The notes below the pieces were generated by a model. The model saw only the letters and a list, made by a program, of their open reading frames with translations. It ran no database searches and was not told the DNA's origin. Of a DNA stretch of 64,000 bases, positions 16,352 to 26,024 are shown in pieces. This DNA comes from Rhizobium etli 8C-3 (GTDB lineage Bacteria > Pseudomonadota > Alphaproteobacteria > Rhizobiales > Rhizobiaceae), in NCBI RefSeq assembly GCF_001908375.1, contig NZ_CP017241.1, positions 1,615,001-1,679,000 on the forward strand. Reading direction: 5' to 3'. A program made the position numbers and the translations under genes. Numbering within the stretch: the stretch's first letter is position 1; every line of letters begins with the position of its first letter.

Positions 16352-18826
16352 TCAAGGTTGGGTTCGGCGAAGGCGAAGGGCGTTGGCGAGGACGAACACG
16401 CTCGACATGGCCATCGCGCCAGCGGCGAAGACCGGCGAAAGCAGCGTGCCGTTGACCGGGTAGAGAAGGCCGGCCGCGACCGGCACGAGGCCGGCGTTGT
16501 AGACGAACGCCCAGAACAGGTTCTGCTTGATGTTTCGGATTGTTGCGCGGCTGAGCCCGATTGCCGTGACGACTGCGGTAAGGTCTCCCGACATCAGGAC
16601 GACGTCGGCGCTCTCGACGGCGACGTCGGTGCCGGTGCCGACGGCAAGCCCAACGTCGGCTTCCGTGAGGGCCGGGGCGTCGTTGATGCCGTCGCCGACA
16701 AAGGCGACCTTGCCATGCTCGCGGAGGCGTTTGACGGCCTCCACCTTGCCTTCCGGGCGCACCTGCGCGACCACCCGGTCAATGCCGAGCTCAGCGGCGA
16801 CGGCCTCCGCGGTGCGACGGTTGTCTCCAGTGATCATCGCCACTTCGAGCCCGAAGGCGTGCAGGGCCCTAATCGCTCCGGGCGTCGTTTCCTTGATGGG
16901 ATCCGAAACGGCGACGATCGCCGCGAGCCGACCGTCCACAGCAACATAGAGCGGCGATCTGCCCTTGCGGGAAAGTTCCTCGTCGACGAGGGCAAAGCCT
17001 TCTACGGAAATGCCCTCGCGCACCAGCGCCCGATCCGCACCCACGAGCAATGATCGACCTGCGACGGATCCTTTCACACCGTAGCCTGGGGACGCCTCGA
17101 AACCCTTCACATCGGCGAGCGCCAGCCCTTCGCTGTCGGCGGCCTTGACGATGGCTTCGGCGATCGGATGTTCTGACAGCGCCTCGATGCTTGCCACCCA
17201 GCCGAGGACGTCCTCGCGCAGGAAGCCATCAGCAACCTGGAAATCGGTGAGTTCCGGCTTGCCCTTCGTCAGCGTCCCGGTCTTGTCCAGAGCGACGATG
17301 CGGACCTCACGCAGGCTCTGCAGCGCTTCGCCCTTGCGGAACAGGATCCCTAGTTCGGCCCCGCGGCCCGTACCGACCATGATCGACGTCGGCGTGGCGA
17401 GGCCCATCGCGCACGGGCAGGCGATGATCAGGACGGCGACGGCGTTGACGAGGGCAAAGCTCAGCGCCGGTGAGGGGCCAAGGATCATCCACGCGCCGAA
17501 GGTCAGCAGCGCGACAACAATGACGGCGGGGACGAACCACCTGGTCACCCTGTCCACCAGAGCCTGGATCGGCAGCTTCGAACCCTGCGCTGCCTCGACC
17601 ATGCGGACGATCTGGGCGAGAACGGTGTCGGCGCCGACTTTCGTCGCGCGGAATGTGAACGAACCCGTCTTGTTGATCGTGCCGCCCACTACCTCGCTTC
17701 CAATCGATTTCGAGCGAGGAAGGGGCTCGCCGGTGATCATGGCCTCGTCGACGTAGGACTCCCCGGAAACAACAGTGCCGTCGACCGGCACCTTTTCGCC
17801 GGGACGGATGCGGATCACGTCTCCAACCACGACGTCGTCGATCTCGGTCTCCACGAACGTCCCGGATCGCTCCACGAAGGCGGTCTTGGCCTGCAGGCCG
17901 AGGAGGCGCTTGATGGCCTGGCTCGTCTTGCCCTTCGCGCGGGCTTCCAGGTACCGGCCAAGCAGTATCAGGGTCACGATGACGGCCGCTGCCTCGTAAT
18001 ATACGTTGACGGTTCCGGCAGGCAGCGCGGCGGGGGCGAATGTCGCCACGACGGAGTATGTCCAGGCCGCCGAGGTTCCGAGCACCACGAGCGAGTTCAT
18101 GTCGGGAGCCAGCCGCAGGAGATTGGGTACGCCCTTCTGGAAGAAGACCAACCCAGGCCCGAACAGGACGACGGTCGCCATCATGAACTGCAGGTAGAGG
18201 CTCCCCCCCATCCCGAAAGTCTCCATCACGAACGCGTGGACGCCCGGTATGAAGTGGGAGCCCATTTCGATCAGGAACAGCGGCAGGGTGAGAATGACGG
18301 AGACGCCAAGGCGAAGCGCGAGCTTGTGTATTTCGACGTCGCGGCGGTCGTCCCCGTTGGCGTTCTCGGCTCCGCTTTCGGTTTTCGGCTGGTATCCAGC
18401 CGCGCGGATGGCGTCCTTCAATGCGCGTATGGACGCCGCACCAGCAGCGTAGCGGACGGTCGCCTTCTCGGTCGCGAGATTGACGGATGCGTCGACCACC
18501 CCTGGTAACGCCTTCAAAGCACGCTCGACGCGGGAGACGCACGCGGCGCACGTCATGCCGTCGACAAGCACCTCCAGCGTCTCGGTCCTGGCATGGTAGC
18601 CTGCGCCTTCGATGGCTTGCAGAACGGCAGCGGCGTCCGTTCTGTCCTTGAACGTCACGCTCGCACGTTCGGTCGCGAGGTTCACAGACGCCCCGACGAC
18701 ACCCGGGACGGCCTTGATCGCCCGTTCCACTCTGGCGCCGCATGAAACGCACGTCATGCCCTCGATCATGAACTCGGTCGGAATCGGCAATGCTGTCGAC
18801 TTTTCAATCTTGGATATGGCAGTCAT
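16352..18826 (-). CDS. copA: Copper-translocating P1B-type ATPase with two HMA domains
   Basis: 824-residue Cu(I) exporter. It has two N-terminal metal-binding domains ([28 protein letters not shown]), then the membrane helices, CPC at residues 470-472, the phosphorylated Asp514 in [28 protein letters not shown], and the C-terminal [15 protein letters not shown] and MAMSSVFV motifs. The start at 18826 gives a normal N-terminus; a start at 18856 would overlap the promoter. A CueR operator lies directly upstream and cueR follows, so this is the CueR-controlled housekeeping exporter. Confidence 0.96.
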   Translation of the reverse strand: MTAISKIEKSTALPIPTEFMIEGMTCVSCGARVERAIKAVPGVVGASVNLATERASVTFKDRTDAAAVLQAIEGAGYHARTETLEVLVDGMTCAACVSRVERALKALPGVVDASVNLATEKATVRYAAGAASIRALKDAIRAAGYQPKTESGAENANGDDRRDVEIHKLALRLGVSVILTLPLFLIEMGSHFIPGVHAFVMETFGMGGSLYLQFMMATVVLFGPGLVFFQKGVPNLLRLAPDMNSLVVLGTSAAWTYSVVATFAPAALPAGTVNVYYEAAAVIVTLILLGRYLEARAKGKTSQAIKRLLGLQAKTAFVERSGTFVETEIDDVVVGDVIRIRPGEKVPVDGTVVSGESYVDEAMITGEPLPRSKSIGSEVVGGTINKTGSFTFRATKVGADTVLAQIVRMVEAAQGSKLPIQALVDRVTRWFVPAVIVVALLTFGAWMILGPSPALSFALVNAVAVLIIACPCAMGLATPTSIMVGTGRGAELGILFRKGEALQSLREVRIVALDKTGTLTKGKPELTDFQVADGFLREDVLGWVASIEALSEHPIAEAIVKAADSEGLALADVKGFEASPGYGVKGSVAGRSLLVGADRALVREGISVEGFALVDEELSRKGRSPLYVAVDGRLAAIVAVSDPIKETTPGAIRALHAFGLEVAMITGDNRRTAEAVAAELGIDRVVAQVRPEGKVEAVKRLREHGKVAFVGDGINDAPALTEADVGLAVGTGTDVAVESADVVLMSGDLTAVVTAIGLSRATIRNIKQNLFWAFVYNAGLVPVAAGLLYPVNGTLLSPVFAAGAMAMSSVFVLANALRLRRTQP

Positions 18827-18854
18827 GGGAGGGGACCCTTGTTGAACTGCACAC

Positions 18855-18886
18855 ATAGGTAATCCTTCCGATGATGGGAAGGTCAA
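18855..18886 (-). promoter_or_regulatory. CueR-type promoter of copA2
   Basis: On the minus strand, TTGACC (-35, 18881-18886) overlaps the dyad CCTTCC-N7-GGAAGG (18864-18882). A TACCTA -10 (18856-18861) follows after a 19-base spacer. The long spacer plus dyad is the classical MerR/CueR arrangement. Near-identical sequence precedes copZ. Confidence 0.9.
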
Positions 18887-18942
18887 GTCCTTTTTCCAGC
18901 ATGTCTTTCCGCATCCATCGACCACGTCGGACGAGGAGACCG

Positions 18943-20109
18943 CTAGGCTGCTGTACGGATCGGATCGAAGGCTATGTCCAGGATCGCATCGAGCTGCCGG
19001 TCCATGAAGTGCTGCGGGATGTTACTCACAAAGAAGTTGCGCAGTGGGACGACGAGCGGATTGTGCCATTGCGCCACACGCGCGTAGAGACGGGATTTGA
19101 TCGTTATCAGGCGCGCACGGCCGACGCGGCGGGCATCGTATTCACGCAACGCGTTTTCAATTGGAAGACGCGCCATCAAAGCGCAAAGGACGGCGGCATC
19201 CTCGATGGCGAGACCGGCTCCCTGGCCGAGGTCCGGGGTCACCGCGTGGGCCGCATCCCCAAGCAGCACGGTCTTGCCTCGTGTGAACGAACGCATCGGA
19301 TCGAGGTCGAGGATGTCTGTCCGGATCAGCGAGGTCGGAGGCGTGCGCTCGAGCACTTCCGGGATCGGCTCGTGAAAATCTGCAAAGATGGCTTTCAAAT
19401 CGTCAAGTTCGATCCCGGCCAATGCGGGATCATCTGTAATCTCGGCGCCGCGGCAGGCAAACCAGTAGATTCTGTCGCCTGGGATGGCGGCGAGGCCAAA
19501 CCGCTTCCCCGCTCCCCAAGTCTCGGTAAGCTGGGCGCGATCCACTCCGCGAGGCAGGCCCGGCGAGATCGCCCGCCAGCACGTGTAGCGGGCAAAACTT
19601 TCATGTGACTGCGCAAACAGCGCCTTGCGCACCACAGAGTGGATGCCGTCACAGGCGAGGACGAAATCAGCCTCGACCGCATCGCCATTTGCAAAGTCGA
19701 GCACCACCCGATCGCCAGCCTCGCGCGCACCGACACACTTCATGCCCGTCCGGATCGTCCTCTCAGGAAGCTTCGAAAGAAGCGCCTGATGGAGATCGCC
19801 ACGATGGAGCACCGCCATCGCGAGATGTCCGTAGCGGCGGCTGACCTGCTGCAAGTCGGTGGTTTGCAGCACCTTCCCCCACTGGTCCAGGAGGTCGAGC
19901 CTCCGCATCGGCTGAGCCTTGGGAACCACCCCATCGTAGAGTTGAAGCGCACGAAGGGCACGAAGCGCGTTCGCGCTGAGGCTGAGACCGGCTCCGAGCG
20001 GCTCGAGCCTCACCGACTGTTCATAGACGTCGACATCCGAGCCGATGAGACGCAGGCCCTGCGCCGCCGCCAGTCCGGCAATGCCTGCGCCAACAATTAC
20101 CGCGTGCAT
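18943..20109 (-). CDS. FAD-dependent monooxygenase (salicylate-hydroxylase type)
   Basis: 388-residue flavoprotein of the PHBH-type group A monooxygenases. The FAD-binding [15 protein letters not shown] follows the start at once. [13 protein letters not shown] and the late [22 protein letters not shown] complete the FAD site. The ATG at 20109 has AAGGGACGG upstream; longer in-frame starts run into copZ territory. It lies between copA2 and copZ on the same strand. No link with copper handling is evident from the sequence; it may be a bystander or act on a copper-inhibited aromatic or quinone. Confidence 0.88.
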   Translation of the reverse strand: MHAVIVGAGIAGLAAAQGLRLIGSDVDVYEQSVRLEPLGAGLSLSANALRALRALQLYDGVVPKAQPMRRLDLLDQWGKVLQTTDLQQVSRRYGHLAMAVLHRGDLHQALLSKLPERTIRTGMKCVGAREAGDRVVLDFANGDAVEADFVLACDGIHSVVRKALFAQSHESFARYTCWRAISPGLPRGVDRAQLTETWGAGKRFGLAAIPGDRIYWFACRGAEITDDPALAGIELDDLKAIFADFHEPIPEVLERTPPTSLIRTDILDLDPMRSFTRGKTVLLGDAAHAVTPDLGQGAGLAIEDAAVLCALMARLPIENALREYDARRVGRARLITIKSRLYARVAQWHNPLVVPLRNFFVSNIPQHFMDRQLDAILDIAFDPIRTAA

Positions 20110-20293
20110 GCGTGACCGTCCCTTTTTTAGTCTGGCCAACGTCCTGCATGAGCGAATGTTCCCGGCCGGCAATGCATGCCTGTCGACGGCTGGTAAAGGT
20201 CGGTGGAGCTTCGCACGAAGGTTTTCAGGCGCCACGCTCTTCTATCGGGAGCTTGAAATTGGTTGGAAAGCGCCGTTCCGGCGGCCTCAACAA

Positions 20294-20497
20294 TCAGATC
20301 CGCGTGAAGCTGGAAGGGTAGCCGGCTGTTTCGATGGCGGCGTTGATAGCCGATGGATCCAGCCTTGTCGCGACCTTCGCGGTCTTCGAAGCAAGGTCGA
20401 TGACGGTCGAGGCTTCCGGATCGGCAGTCTTGATCGCCTTTTCCACGGTGCTTGCACAATGGCCGCAGGTCATATTCTGAATTTCGAATTCGTACAT
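20294..20497 (-). CDS. copZ: CopZ-like copper chaperone (HMA domain)
   Basis: 67 residues, a single heavy-metal-associated domain with the metal site MTCGHCASTVEKAI, typical for carrying Cu(I) to CopA. The second of two adjacent ATGs is taken (20497), as GGAG lies 6-7 bases before it; using the first adds one Met. A CueR-type operator lies directly upstream (20526-20556), so chaperone and pump share control although a flavoprotein gene separates them. Confidence 0.92.
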   Translation of the reverse strand: MYEFEIQNMTCGHCASTVEKAIKTADPEASTVIDLASKTAKVATRLDPSAINAAIETAGYPSSFTRI

Positions 20498-20525
20498 CAT
20501 GGTCTCCAAATCTTCTGACCGCTTC

Positions 20526-20556
20526 GATATGGAGCTTCCAATCATGGGAAGGTCAA
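20526..20556 (-). promoter_or_regulatory. CueR-type promoter of copZ
   Basis: On the minus strand TTGACCTTCCCATGATTGGAAG contains the -35 (20551-20556) and the dyad CTTCC-N7-GGAAG (20535-20551), with CATATC about 19 bases on as a possible -10. It matches the copA2 operator at most positions. Confidence 0.85.
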
Positions 20557-20566
20557 GATCCTGCAC

Positions 20567-21362
20567 AAAAGAACTGCGCCGGTTCGACAGCTCCCGTTAG
20601 AGGCGCTTGCGGTGACACGACGAAATAACCCGCCAGTGCGTTCCATTCTCCTTCGACGGCACCTCGCCGTCTTGCCATGCGGGGCAAAGAAACCTTTTGC
20701 AGGCTCGAGGACGTGAACCTTCGATGTCTCGCGCGATAGCCGGCGAGTTTGACCAGAAGCGCCGATGTGTAGGCCCCACGCATTCCACTGCTGTCGTTTA
20801 AACTGTGCGGATTTGAAGTGCTTTCGTTGATCACGAGAAAGGACTTCTTCGGCAGCCGCGCTCAGCCTGCGACTTCACCGGGCGGTGACGGCAAGCATTT
20901 GAGTTCAAGCCGCATATCTCTTCTCGCAGCTTGGCATCGCGAGGCGATGAATTTAACCAAGCTCGGGCAAGAGACTTCTGATGGCTCGAAGTCGATAATT
21001 CGCGTCTCCTGTCGGGGCACAAGGGATATCGCAAGCCTAGTCGAATGGCCTGGTCTCATCCGCAACTCTGCCGAACGTTCCGTCTGGATGATTTCACCAG
21101 AAGAAGAAACACTGTGAAGTTTTGGCCGTCCCTTGGCGAGACGAGTGCGTTTTTTCGTGCTTTTCTCAATGGCGGATCCCAACGGCATAAGTCGCACAAC
21201 TCGTTGATTTATAAAGATTTGTTTTCTTTCTAGATTGGATGTTTCAATCTGCTCGCTAGAGCGGCGCGGGAGGTTTTGATGCACTGCAAGAACTATTTTA
21301 CTTTACAAAAGCATATTTATTTGTGAGGTTGTGGCAGACGAAGTTCAAATAGGGCCGAGATA
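20567..21362. other. Long gap between the copper island and the sugar operon
   Basis: About 800 bases without a gene I can support; the open frames in it have no recognisable motifs. The right end turns AT-rich, as a promoter zone would. It contains an inverted repeat AGATTG-N7-CAATCT (21232-21250), about 113 bases before the first operon gene, which might bind the RpiR or another regulator. Confidence 0.5.
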
Positions 21363-22355
21363 TTGTCCACCTTACGCTTTGCCACACGTCTCAATTCCTT
21401 TGCGTCAAATCCTCAGGCGGAATGGCCGGAATTGAACGGGAAGCCGTCGGTTTTGCAGATGGCCGCGCGTGCCGCCAAGGTCGACGGCCTGACCGACCTC
21501 GATCTCAATTATCCCGACCACGTCGGCGAGAAGCCGTCCGGACTCGCTGCCAAACTTCAGGATATGGGATTGGCTATCAACGGGTTCGCTATGCGCTACT
21601 ACACGAACCCCGCCTTCAAGATCGGAGCATTCACAAATCCCGACGAAAAGGTTCGCCGCGAGGCGATCGACCTGACGAAGGCGGGGATCGACGCGGCTCG
21701 TGACGCGGGCTCCAACCTGATGACAATCTGGCTTGGTCAGGACGGGTTTGACTACGCCTTCCAGGCGGACTACGACCGCCTGTGGCAACACGAAATCGAT
21801 GGAATCCGGGAAGTCTGCGAGCATGACCCGGAATGCCTTGTCAGCATCGAATACAAGCCAAACGAACCTCGCTCTTACAGCCTTCTGCCAGATTGTGCGA
21901 CGACACTGCTTGCCATAAAGGAAGCGGGCTGCGCCAACCTTGGCGTCACGCTTGACTTCGCCCACGTCCTTTATGCCGACGAGCAGCCGGCCTTTGCCGC
22001 CGCAATGATCGCCCGCCACAGCCGCGTGCTCGGTGTTCATCTCAACGACGGGTATGCAAAGCGTGACGATGGCCTGATGGTCGGTGCGGTCCACTCGATC
22101 CAGACGATCGAACTTCTCCGCCAAATCCGCCGCGACGGATACGATGGCGCATTCTATTTCGACACGTTCCCAGACATGACCGGCCTTGATCCGGTTCACG
22201 AATGCGAGGTCAACATCAAGACCGTCAAGCGGATGCTCGACGTCGTCGATCGCCTCGAGCAGGACAACCGCCTTGCAGGCGCGATTGACCGACAAGACGC
22301 CGTTTCTGCCCAGGCAATTCTTCAGGAAACCATGCTGGGCGCCTCGGCGCAGTAA
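21363..22355 (+). CDS. Sugar-phosphate isomerase/epimerase-like TIM-barrel protein
   Basis: 330 residues of the xylose-isomerase-like (AP-endonuclease 2) superfamily. Seen are LDLNYPDHVGEKPSGLAAKL near the N-terminus, the metal-ligand-type VSIEYKPNEPR, GVTLDFAHVLYADEQPA and GVHLNDGYAKRDDGLMVGAVHS, in which Glu/Asp/His residues would bind a divalent metal. The start codon is a TTG at 21363. It is the first gene of a six-gene operon with a ribose-type ABC importer, an RpiR regulator and a PfkB kinase, so it probably isomerises the imported sugar; the substrate is unknown. Confidence 0.85.
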   Translation: MSTLRFATRLNSFASNPQAEWPELNGKPSVLQMAARAAKVDGLTDLDLNYPDHVGEKPSGLAAKLQDMGLAINGFAMRYYTNPAFKIGAFTNPDEKVRREAIDLTKAGIDAARDAGSNLMTIWLGQDGFDYAFQADYDRLWQHEIDGIREVCEHDPECLVSIEYKPNEPRSYSLLPDCATTLLAIKEAGCANLGVTLDFAHVLYADEQPAFAAAMIARHSRVLGVHLNDGYAKRDDGLMVGAVHSIQTIELLRQIRRDGYDGAFYFDTFPDMTGLDPVHECEVNIKTVKRMLDVVDRLEQDNRLAGAIDRQDAVSAQAILQETMLGASAQ

Positions 22356-22400
22356 TCCGGCCTTTGGCCATTTTTCCAACGACCCATTCGGGAGGAACCG

Positions 22401-23465
22401 ATGAAGAGACTTTTGACGTCAGCTATCGCCGCAGGCTTTGCAGCTGCTCTTTGGGCTCATGCCGGCTTTGCGCAGGAGCTTGCTCCACTGGACTCCGACA
22501 CCGAAAAGAACCGCATCGACTGGTCGCAGCTCGAAATGAAGTTCGGTGCGCTTCCCAAGCCATCGGAAGGCACCAAGGCGGGCGGCGTTTCAAAGACGCT
22601 GACCAACGAATACTGGCGTTCTCTCGGCGAGGGTTACAAGAAGTTCGCCGACAAGGCTGGCGTTACCGTCGCCTATCAGGCGGCACAGAGCGAGGGCGAT
22701 CAGTTGGGTCAGCTCACGATCGCGGAAGGCATGGTGACACAGGGCTTCAAAGTGCTCCTCCTCTCGCCTCAGACCGATGCGAACCTCCAGCCAGTGATGG
22801 AGCAGGCCAAGGCCGCCAATATTCCGGTGGTCAACGTTAACGATGCGGTCATTCCCCAGGCCGAACATTATGTCGGCAACGTGCAGCGCGACAACGGAGT
22901 TCGCGTCGCCAAATGGTTCAAAAAGAACCGCCAGGAAGGCGGAAAGGTCGCTGTTATCGAGGGCCAGGCCGGCGTCTATGCCGCTGTGCAAAGGACAGAC
23001 GGCTTCAAATCGACGATTGGCGAGAACGGCAAGTTTCAGGTCGTGGCAAGCGTTCCCGGAAACTGGGATCGCCAGCAGTCCTACGATGCGGCTACGAACA
23101 TCCTGCAGCAGCACCCCGATCTGATCGGCTTCTACTGCAACAACGACGGCATGGCGCTCGGCGTGGTGGAAGCAGTCAAGGCGGCAAACCTGCTTGGCAA
23201 GGTCGCAGTGTTCGGTACCGACGGGATTTCCGACGCCTATGCGTCGATCAAGGCAGGCGAACTCACCGGGACGGTCGATAGCTTCCCGGTTCTGACCGGC
23301 GAGGTTGCGATGGAAACCGCTCTGCGCCTGGTTGCCGGCCAGCAGCTGCCACGTGTCGTCGCCACACCACAGGCACTGATCACGAAGGACAACTTCGCCA
23401 ACTATCAGGGTGATGAAGCCAAGGTGCGCGAAGTCCTGCTGAAGGACGCCGCAAGCGCGCAGTGA
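22401..23465 (+). CDS. Sugar ABC transporter periplasmic binding protein (RbsB family)
   Basis: 354 residues with a signal peptide (ending AGFAQ) and a type I periplasmic binding fold: GVSKTLTNEYWRSLGEGYKKFADKAG, LLLSPQTDANLQPVMEQAKAANIPVVNVND, and FYCNNDGMALGVVEAVKAA. It captures a sugar for the ATPase and permease encoded next. It is longer than RbsB by about 50 residues, with an unusual acidic N-terminal extension (ELAPLDSDTEKNRIDWSQLE). Confidence 0.93.
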   Translation: MKRLLTSAIAAGFAAALWAHAGFAQELAPLDSDTEKNRIDWSQLEMKFGALPKPSEGTKAGGVSKTLTNEYWRSLGEGYKKFADKAGVTVAYQAAQSEGDQLGQLTIAEGMVTQGFKVLLLSPQTDANLQPVMEQAKAANIPVVNVNDAVIPQAEHYVGNVQRDNGVRVAKWFKKNRQEGGKVAVIEGQAGVYAAVQRTDGFKSTIGENGKFQVVASVPGNWDRQQSYDAATNILQQHPDLIGFYCNNDGMALGVVEAVKAANLLGKVAVFGTDGISDAYASIKAGELTGTVDSFPVLTGEVAMETALRLVAGQQLPRVVATPQALITKDNFANYQGDEAKVREVLLKDAASAQ

Positions 23466-23473
23466 CCGAAACA

Positions 23474-23498
23474 CGAGCCGGTCGAAATGGCCGGCTCG
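23474..23498 (+). other. Intra-operon stem-loop after the binding-protein gene
   Basis: CGAGCCGG (23474-23481) pairs with CCGGCTCG (23491-23498) across a 9-base loop, starting 9 bases after the stop. Such hairpins after the binding-protein gene usually stabilise its message or partly stop transcription, so that more binding protein than membrane subunits is made. Confidence 0.6.
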
Positions 23499-23518
23499 CT
23501 TTCATCGAGTGTATTGAG

Positions 23519-25057
23519 ATGGCATCGACAGCACGATTGAAATTCGAAGGCATCACGAAGGAATTCCCGAGCGTCAAGGCGCTGTCGCACGTCTCCTTCG
23601 AGATCATGCCGGGCGAGATCCACGCATTGCTCGGAGAAAACGGCGCAGGTAAGTCGACACTTCTGCGCATCCTTTCAGGAGTTTTTCGACCGACGAGTGG
23701 CGAGATCCACGTGGACGGTCGGATGACCCAATTCAAGCGTCCAGAGAGCGCACGGGCGGCCGGCATCGCAATGATCCACCAGGAACTCCAGCAGGTTCCG
23801 CACCTCACGGTCGCCCAGAACATGTTTCTCGGGCACCCGATCAAGAGGGCGGGCGGTTTGCTTGTAAACCAGCGGGAACAGGAGCGGCGGGCGGGCGAAG
23901 CGCTTGCCATGATTGATCCGTCTATCGATCCATCGCAGCCCATCAAGAATCTCAAGGTCGCCCAGCGTCAGATCGTAGAGATCGCGCGCGCACTTCTCGA
24001 CAATTCGAAGATCGTCGCAATGGACGAACCGACGTCCAGCTTGACGCCGGCTGAGTTCGCCAGCCTGGCGGCGGTCATCGAAAAGCTCGCCGCCTCAGGC
24101 GTCTCGATCATCTATGTCTCGCACAAGATGGACGAAGTGTTCCGGATCTGCCATCGCGGCACGGTCATGCGCGACGGTGCGGTCGTCGGCGTCGTGGATC
24201 TCAAGAGGACGCCCGAAAAGGACGTCATCGCGATGATGGTCGGTCGCGAACTGATGCACGAGGCACATCACTCGCACGCGGCAAGCAATATCCGCCTCGA
24301 AGTCCGCGGTCTGTCTTCGGCAACCACCCACGTAAAGGACATCTCCTTTGACGTGCGCAGGGGCGAGGTTCTCGGCATTGCCGGCCTTGTGGGGTCGGGG
24401 CGTACGGAGTTGCTTCGTCTTCTCGCAGGCGTCGACCCGATCGCGTCCGGTACCGTAATATTCGACGGCAACATCCTCAAGCTCACCAATCCGCGCTCGG
24501 CGATCGCCGCCGGCATCGGCCTTCTTCCCGAAGAGCGCAAAAGGGAGGGTATCATCCCAGTTCGACCGGTCGCCACCAACATGGCATTGCCGTCGCTTGG
24601 AAAATTCTCCCGCGCAGGAGTGATCCAGCACTCCCAGGTCAACAGGACCGCCAACGACCTCCTCAAGCAGGTCAACCTGCGGCCTTTCCAGATCGATCGC
24701 CCAATCAAGCTCTTTTCGGGCGGCAATCAGCAGAAGGCGATCATTGCGCGCTGGCTTGCTGCCGGCTCCGAAATCCTCCTCTTCGACGAGCCGACGCGCG
24801 GTATCGACGTCGGCGCTAAGGCGGAAATCTATCATCTCATCGAGCAGCTCGCTTCCGAAGGAAGGTCGATCATCGTCGTCTCCTCGGAGCTTCCGGAAGT
24901 CATGCGTGTATCTGACCGCGTCGTCGTGATGCGCAACGGAAAGATCGCGGCTCAACTCGACCGCGACCAACTCTCAGAGCAGAGCATCGTCGCTCACGCT
25001 ATCGGTGAGGCCGGCCCCGACGCCCATTCCTGCGAGCAGGAGCATTCCCATGTCTGA
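23519..25057 (+). CDS. Sugar ABC transporter ATPase, two nucleotide-binding domains (RbsA family)
   Basis: 512 residues with two ABC domains, as in RbsA/XylG. The first has Walker A GENGAGKST, a degenerate signature (KNLKVAQRQIVEIARALL) and Walker B IVAMDEPTSSL. The second has a non-canonical Walker A (GLVGSGRTELL), signature LFSGGNQQKAIIARWL and Walker B LLFDEPTRGIDVG. This asymmetry is normal for the family. The ATG at 23519 gives the standard N-terminus. It overlaps the permease gene by 8 bases. Confidence 0.95.
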   Translation: MASTARLKFEGITKEFPSVKALSHVSFEIMPGEIHALLGENGAGKSTLLRILSGVFRPTSGEIHVDGRMTQFKRPESARAAGIAMIHQELQQVPHLTVAQNMFLGHPIKRAGGLLVNQREQERRAGEALAMIDPSIDPSQPIKNLKVAQRQIVEIARALLDNSKIVAMDEPTSSLTPAEFASLAAVIEKLAASGVSIIYVSHKMDEVFRICHRGTVMRDGAVVGVVDLKRTPEKDVIAMMVGRELMHEAHHSHAASNIRLEVRGLSSATTHVKDISFDVRRGEVLGIAGLVGSGRTELLRLLAGVDPIASGTVIFDGNILKLTNPRSAIAAGIGLLPEERKREGIIPVRPVATNMALPSLGKFSRAGVIQHSQVNRTANDLLKQVNLRPFQIDRPIKLFSGGNQQKAIIARWLAAGSEILLFDEPTRGIDVGAKAEIYHLIEQLASEGRSIIVVSSELPEVMRVSDRVVVMRNGKIAAQLDRDQLSEQSIVAHAIGEAGPDAHSCEQEHSHV

Positions 25058-26024
25058 TATCACCACCGGGGCGCCTGCGCGTTCCTCCAGGCTCTTGTCT
25101 TCGTTCTCCGTCCGAGACGCAGGCACGCTGATCGGCCTGATTCTCATCATGGCGGTTTTCGCGGTCCTTGTCCCTGGCTTCATCTCCGAGCGAAACCTGA
25201 TCAACATTTTGCAGCAGTCGAGCATCAACGCCTGCCTTGCACTGGGTATGACACTCGTCATCATCTCAGGCGGCATCGATCTCTCGGTCGGACCGACCGC
25301 TGCGATCGCCGCCGTCATCAGCGCGTCACTGATGGTTGCAGGCTTCCCCATCCCCATCGCCATTGCAGCGGGTCTCGCAATCGGTGTTGTGTGTGGTCTC
25401 GTGAACGGTTTCCTTGTCGCCTATGTCGGACTGCAGCCCTTCATCGTCACTCTTGGGACGCTCAGCACGTATCGGGCGATCGCCCTCATCTATACCGGCG
25501 GCAATCCCGTACTCGGCATCCCGCAAGGCTTCCGCAGCATCTTCAACGGCTCGGTCGCGGGTATTCCGAACTCGGTGGCCATCGTTGCGGTGGTCGCGGT
25601 ACTTGCATGGGTGCTGCTCAAGAAGACGCCGATTGGCGAATACCTTCTTGCCGTCGGTGGGAACGAGGAGGCCTCCTACGTTGCGGGCGTTCCAATCGCG
25701 CTTACCAAAGTGACCGCCTACGTCATCTCGGGCACGCTTGCAGCGCTTGCGTCGCTGATCCTTATCGGACGCCTCGGTGCAGCCGAACCGATCCTCGGCA
25801 ATCTCTGGGAGCTTGACGCAATTGCGGCAGCGGCGATCGGCGGAGCCTCTCTCATGGGAGGCAAGGGCAGCGTTATAGGCACGATCCTCGGTGCGATCAT
25901 ACTCGGCGCCATGCGCAACGGTTTGACCTTGATGAACGTCCAGGCTTTCTATCAACTGCTGGCAACTGGCCTTATAATTCTGGTTGCGATGATGATCGAT
26001 CGCCTGACGAGGGGACGTGGATGA
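25050..26024 (+). CDS. Sugar ABC transporter permease (RbsC family)
   Basis: 324 residues with eight to ten membrane helices and the RbsC-type landmarks ISGGIDLSVGPTAAIAAVI, GLQPFIVTLGTL, YLLAVGGNEEASYVAGVP and AAAIGGASLMGGKGSVIGTILGA. Start at 25050 behind GAGCAGGAG. Coupled to the genes on either side by short overlaps (8 bases before, ATGA after). Confidence 0.95.
   Translation: MSDITTGAPARSSRLLSSFSVRDAGTLIGLILIMAVFAVLVPGFISERNLINILQQSSINACLALGMTLVIISGGIDLSVGPTAAIAAVISASLMVAGFPIPIAIAAGLAIGVVCGLVNGFLVAYVGLQPFIVTLGTLSTYRAIALIYTGGNPVLGIPQGFRSIFNGSVAGIPNSVAIVAVVAVLAWVLLKKTPIGEYLLAVGGNEEASYVAGVPIALTKVTAYVISGTLAALASLILIGRLGAAEPILGNLWELDAIAAAAIGGASLMGGKGSVIGTILGAIILGAMRNGLTLMNVQAFYQLLATGLIILVAMMIDRLTRGRG

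Noticed and set aside
20553..21117. Open frames in the gap before the sugar operon (minus 20553-20834, plus 20818-21117)
   Set aside because: Composition is typical of non-coding GC-rich DNA, no motif or ribosome-binding site, and the first overlaps the copZ promoter.
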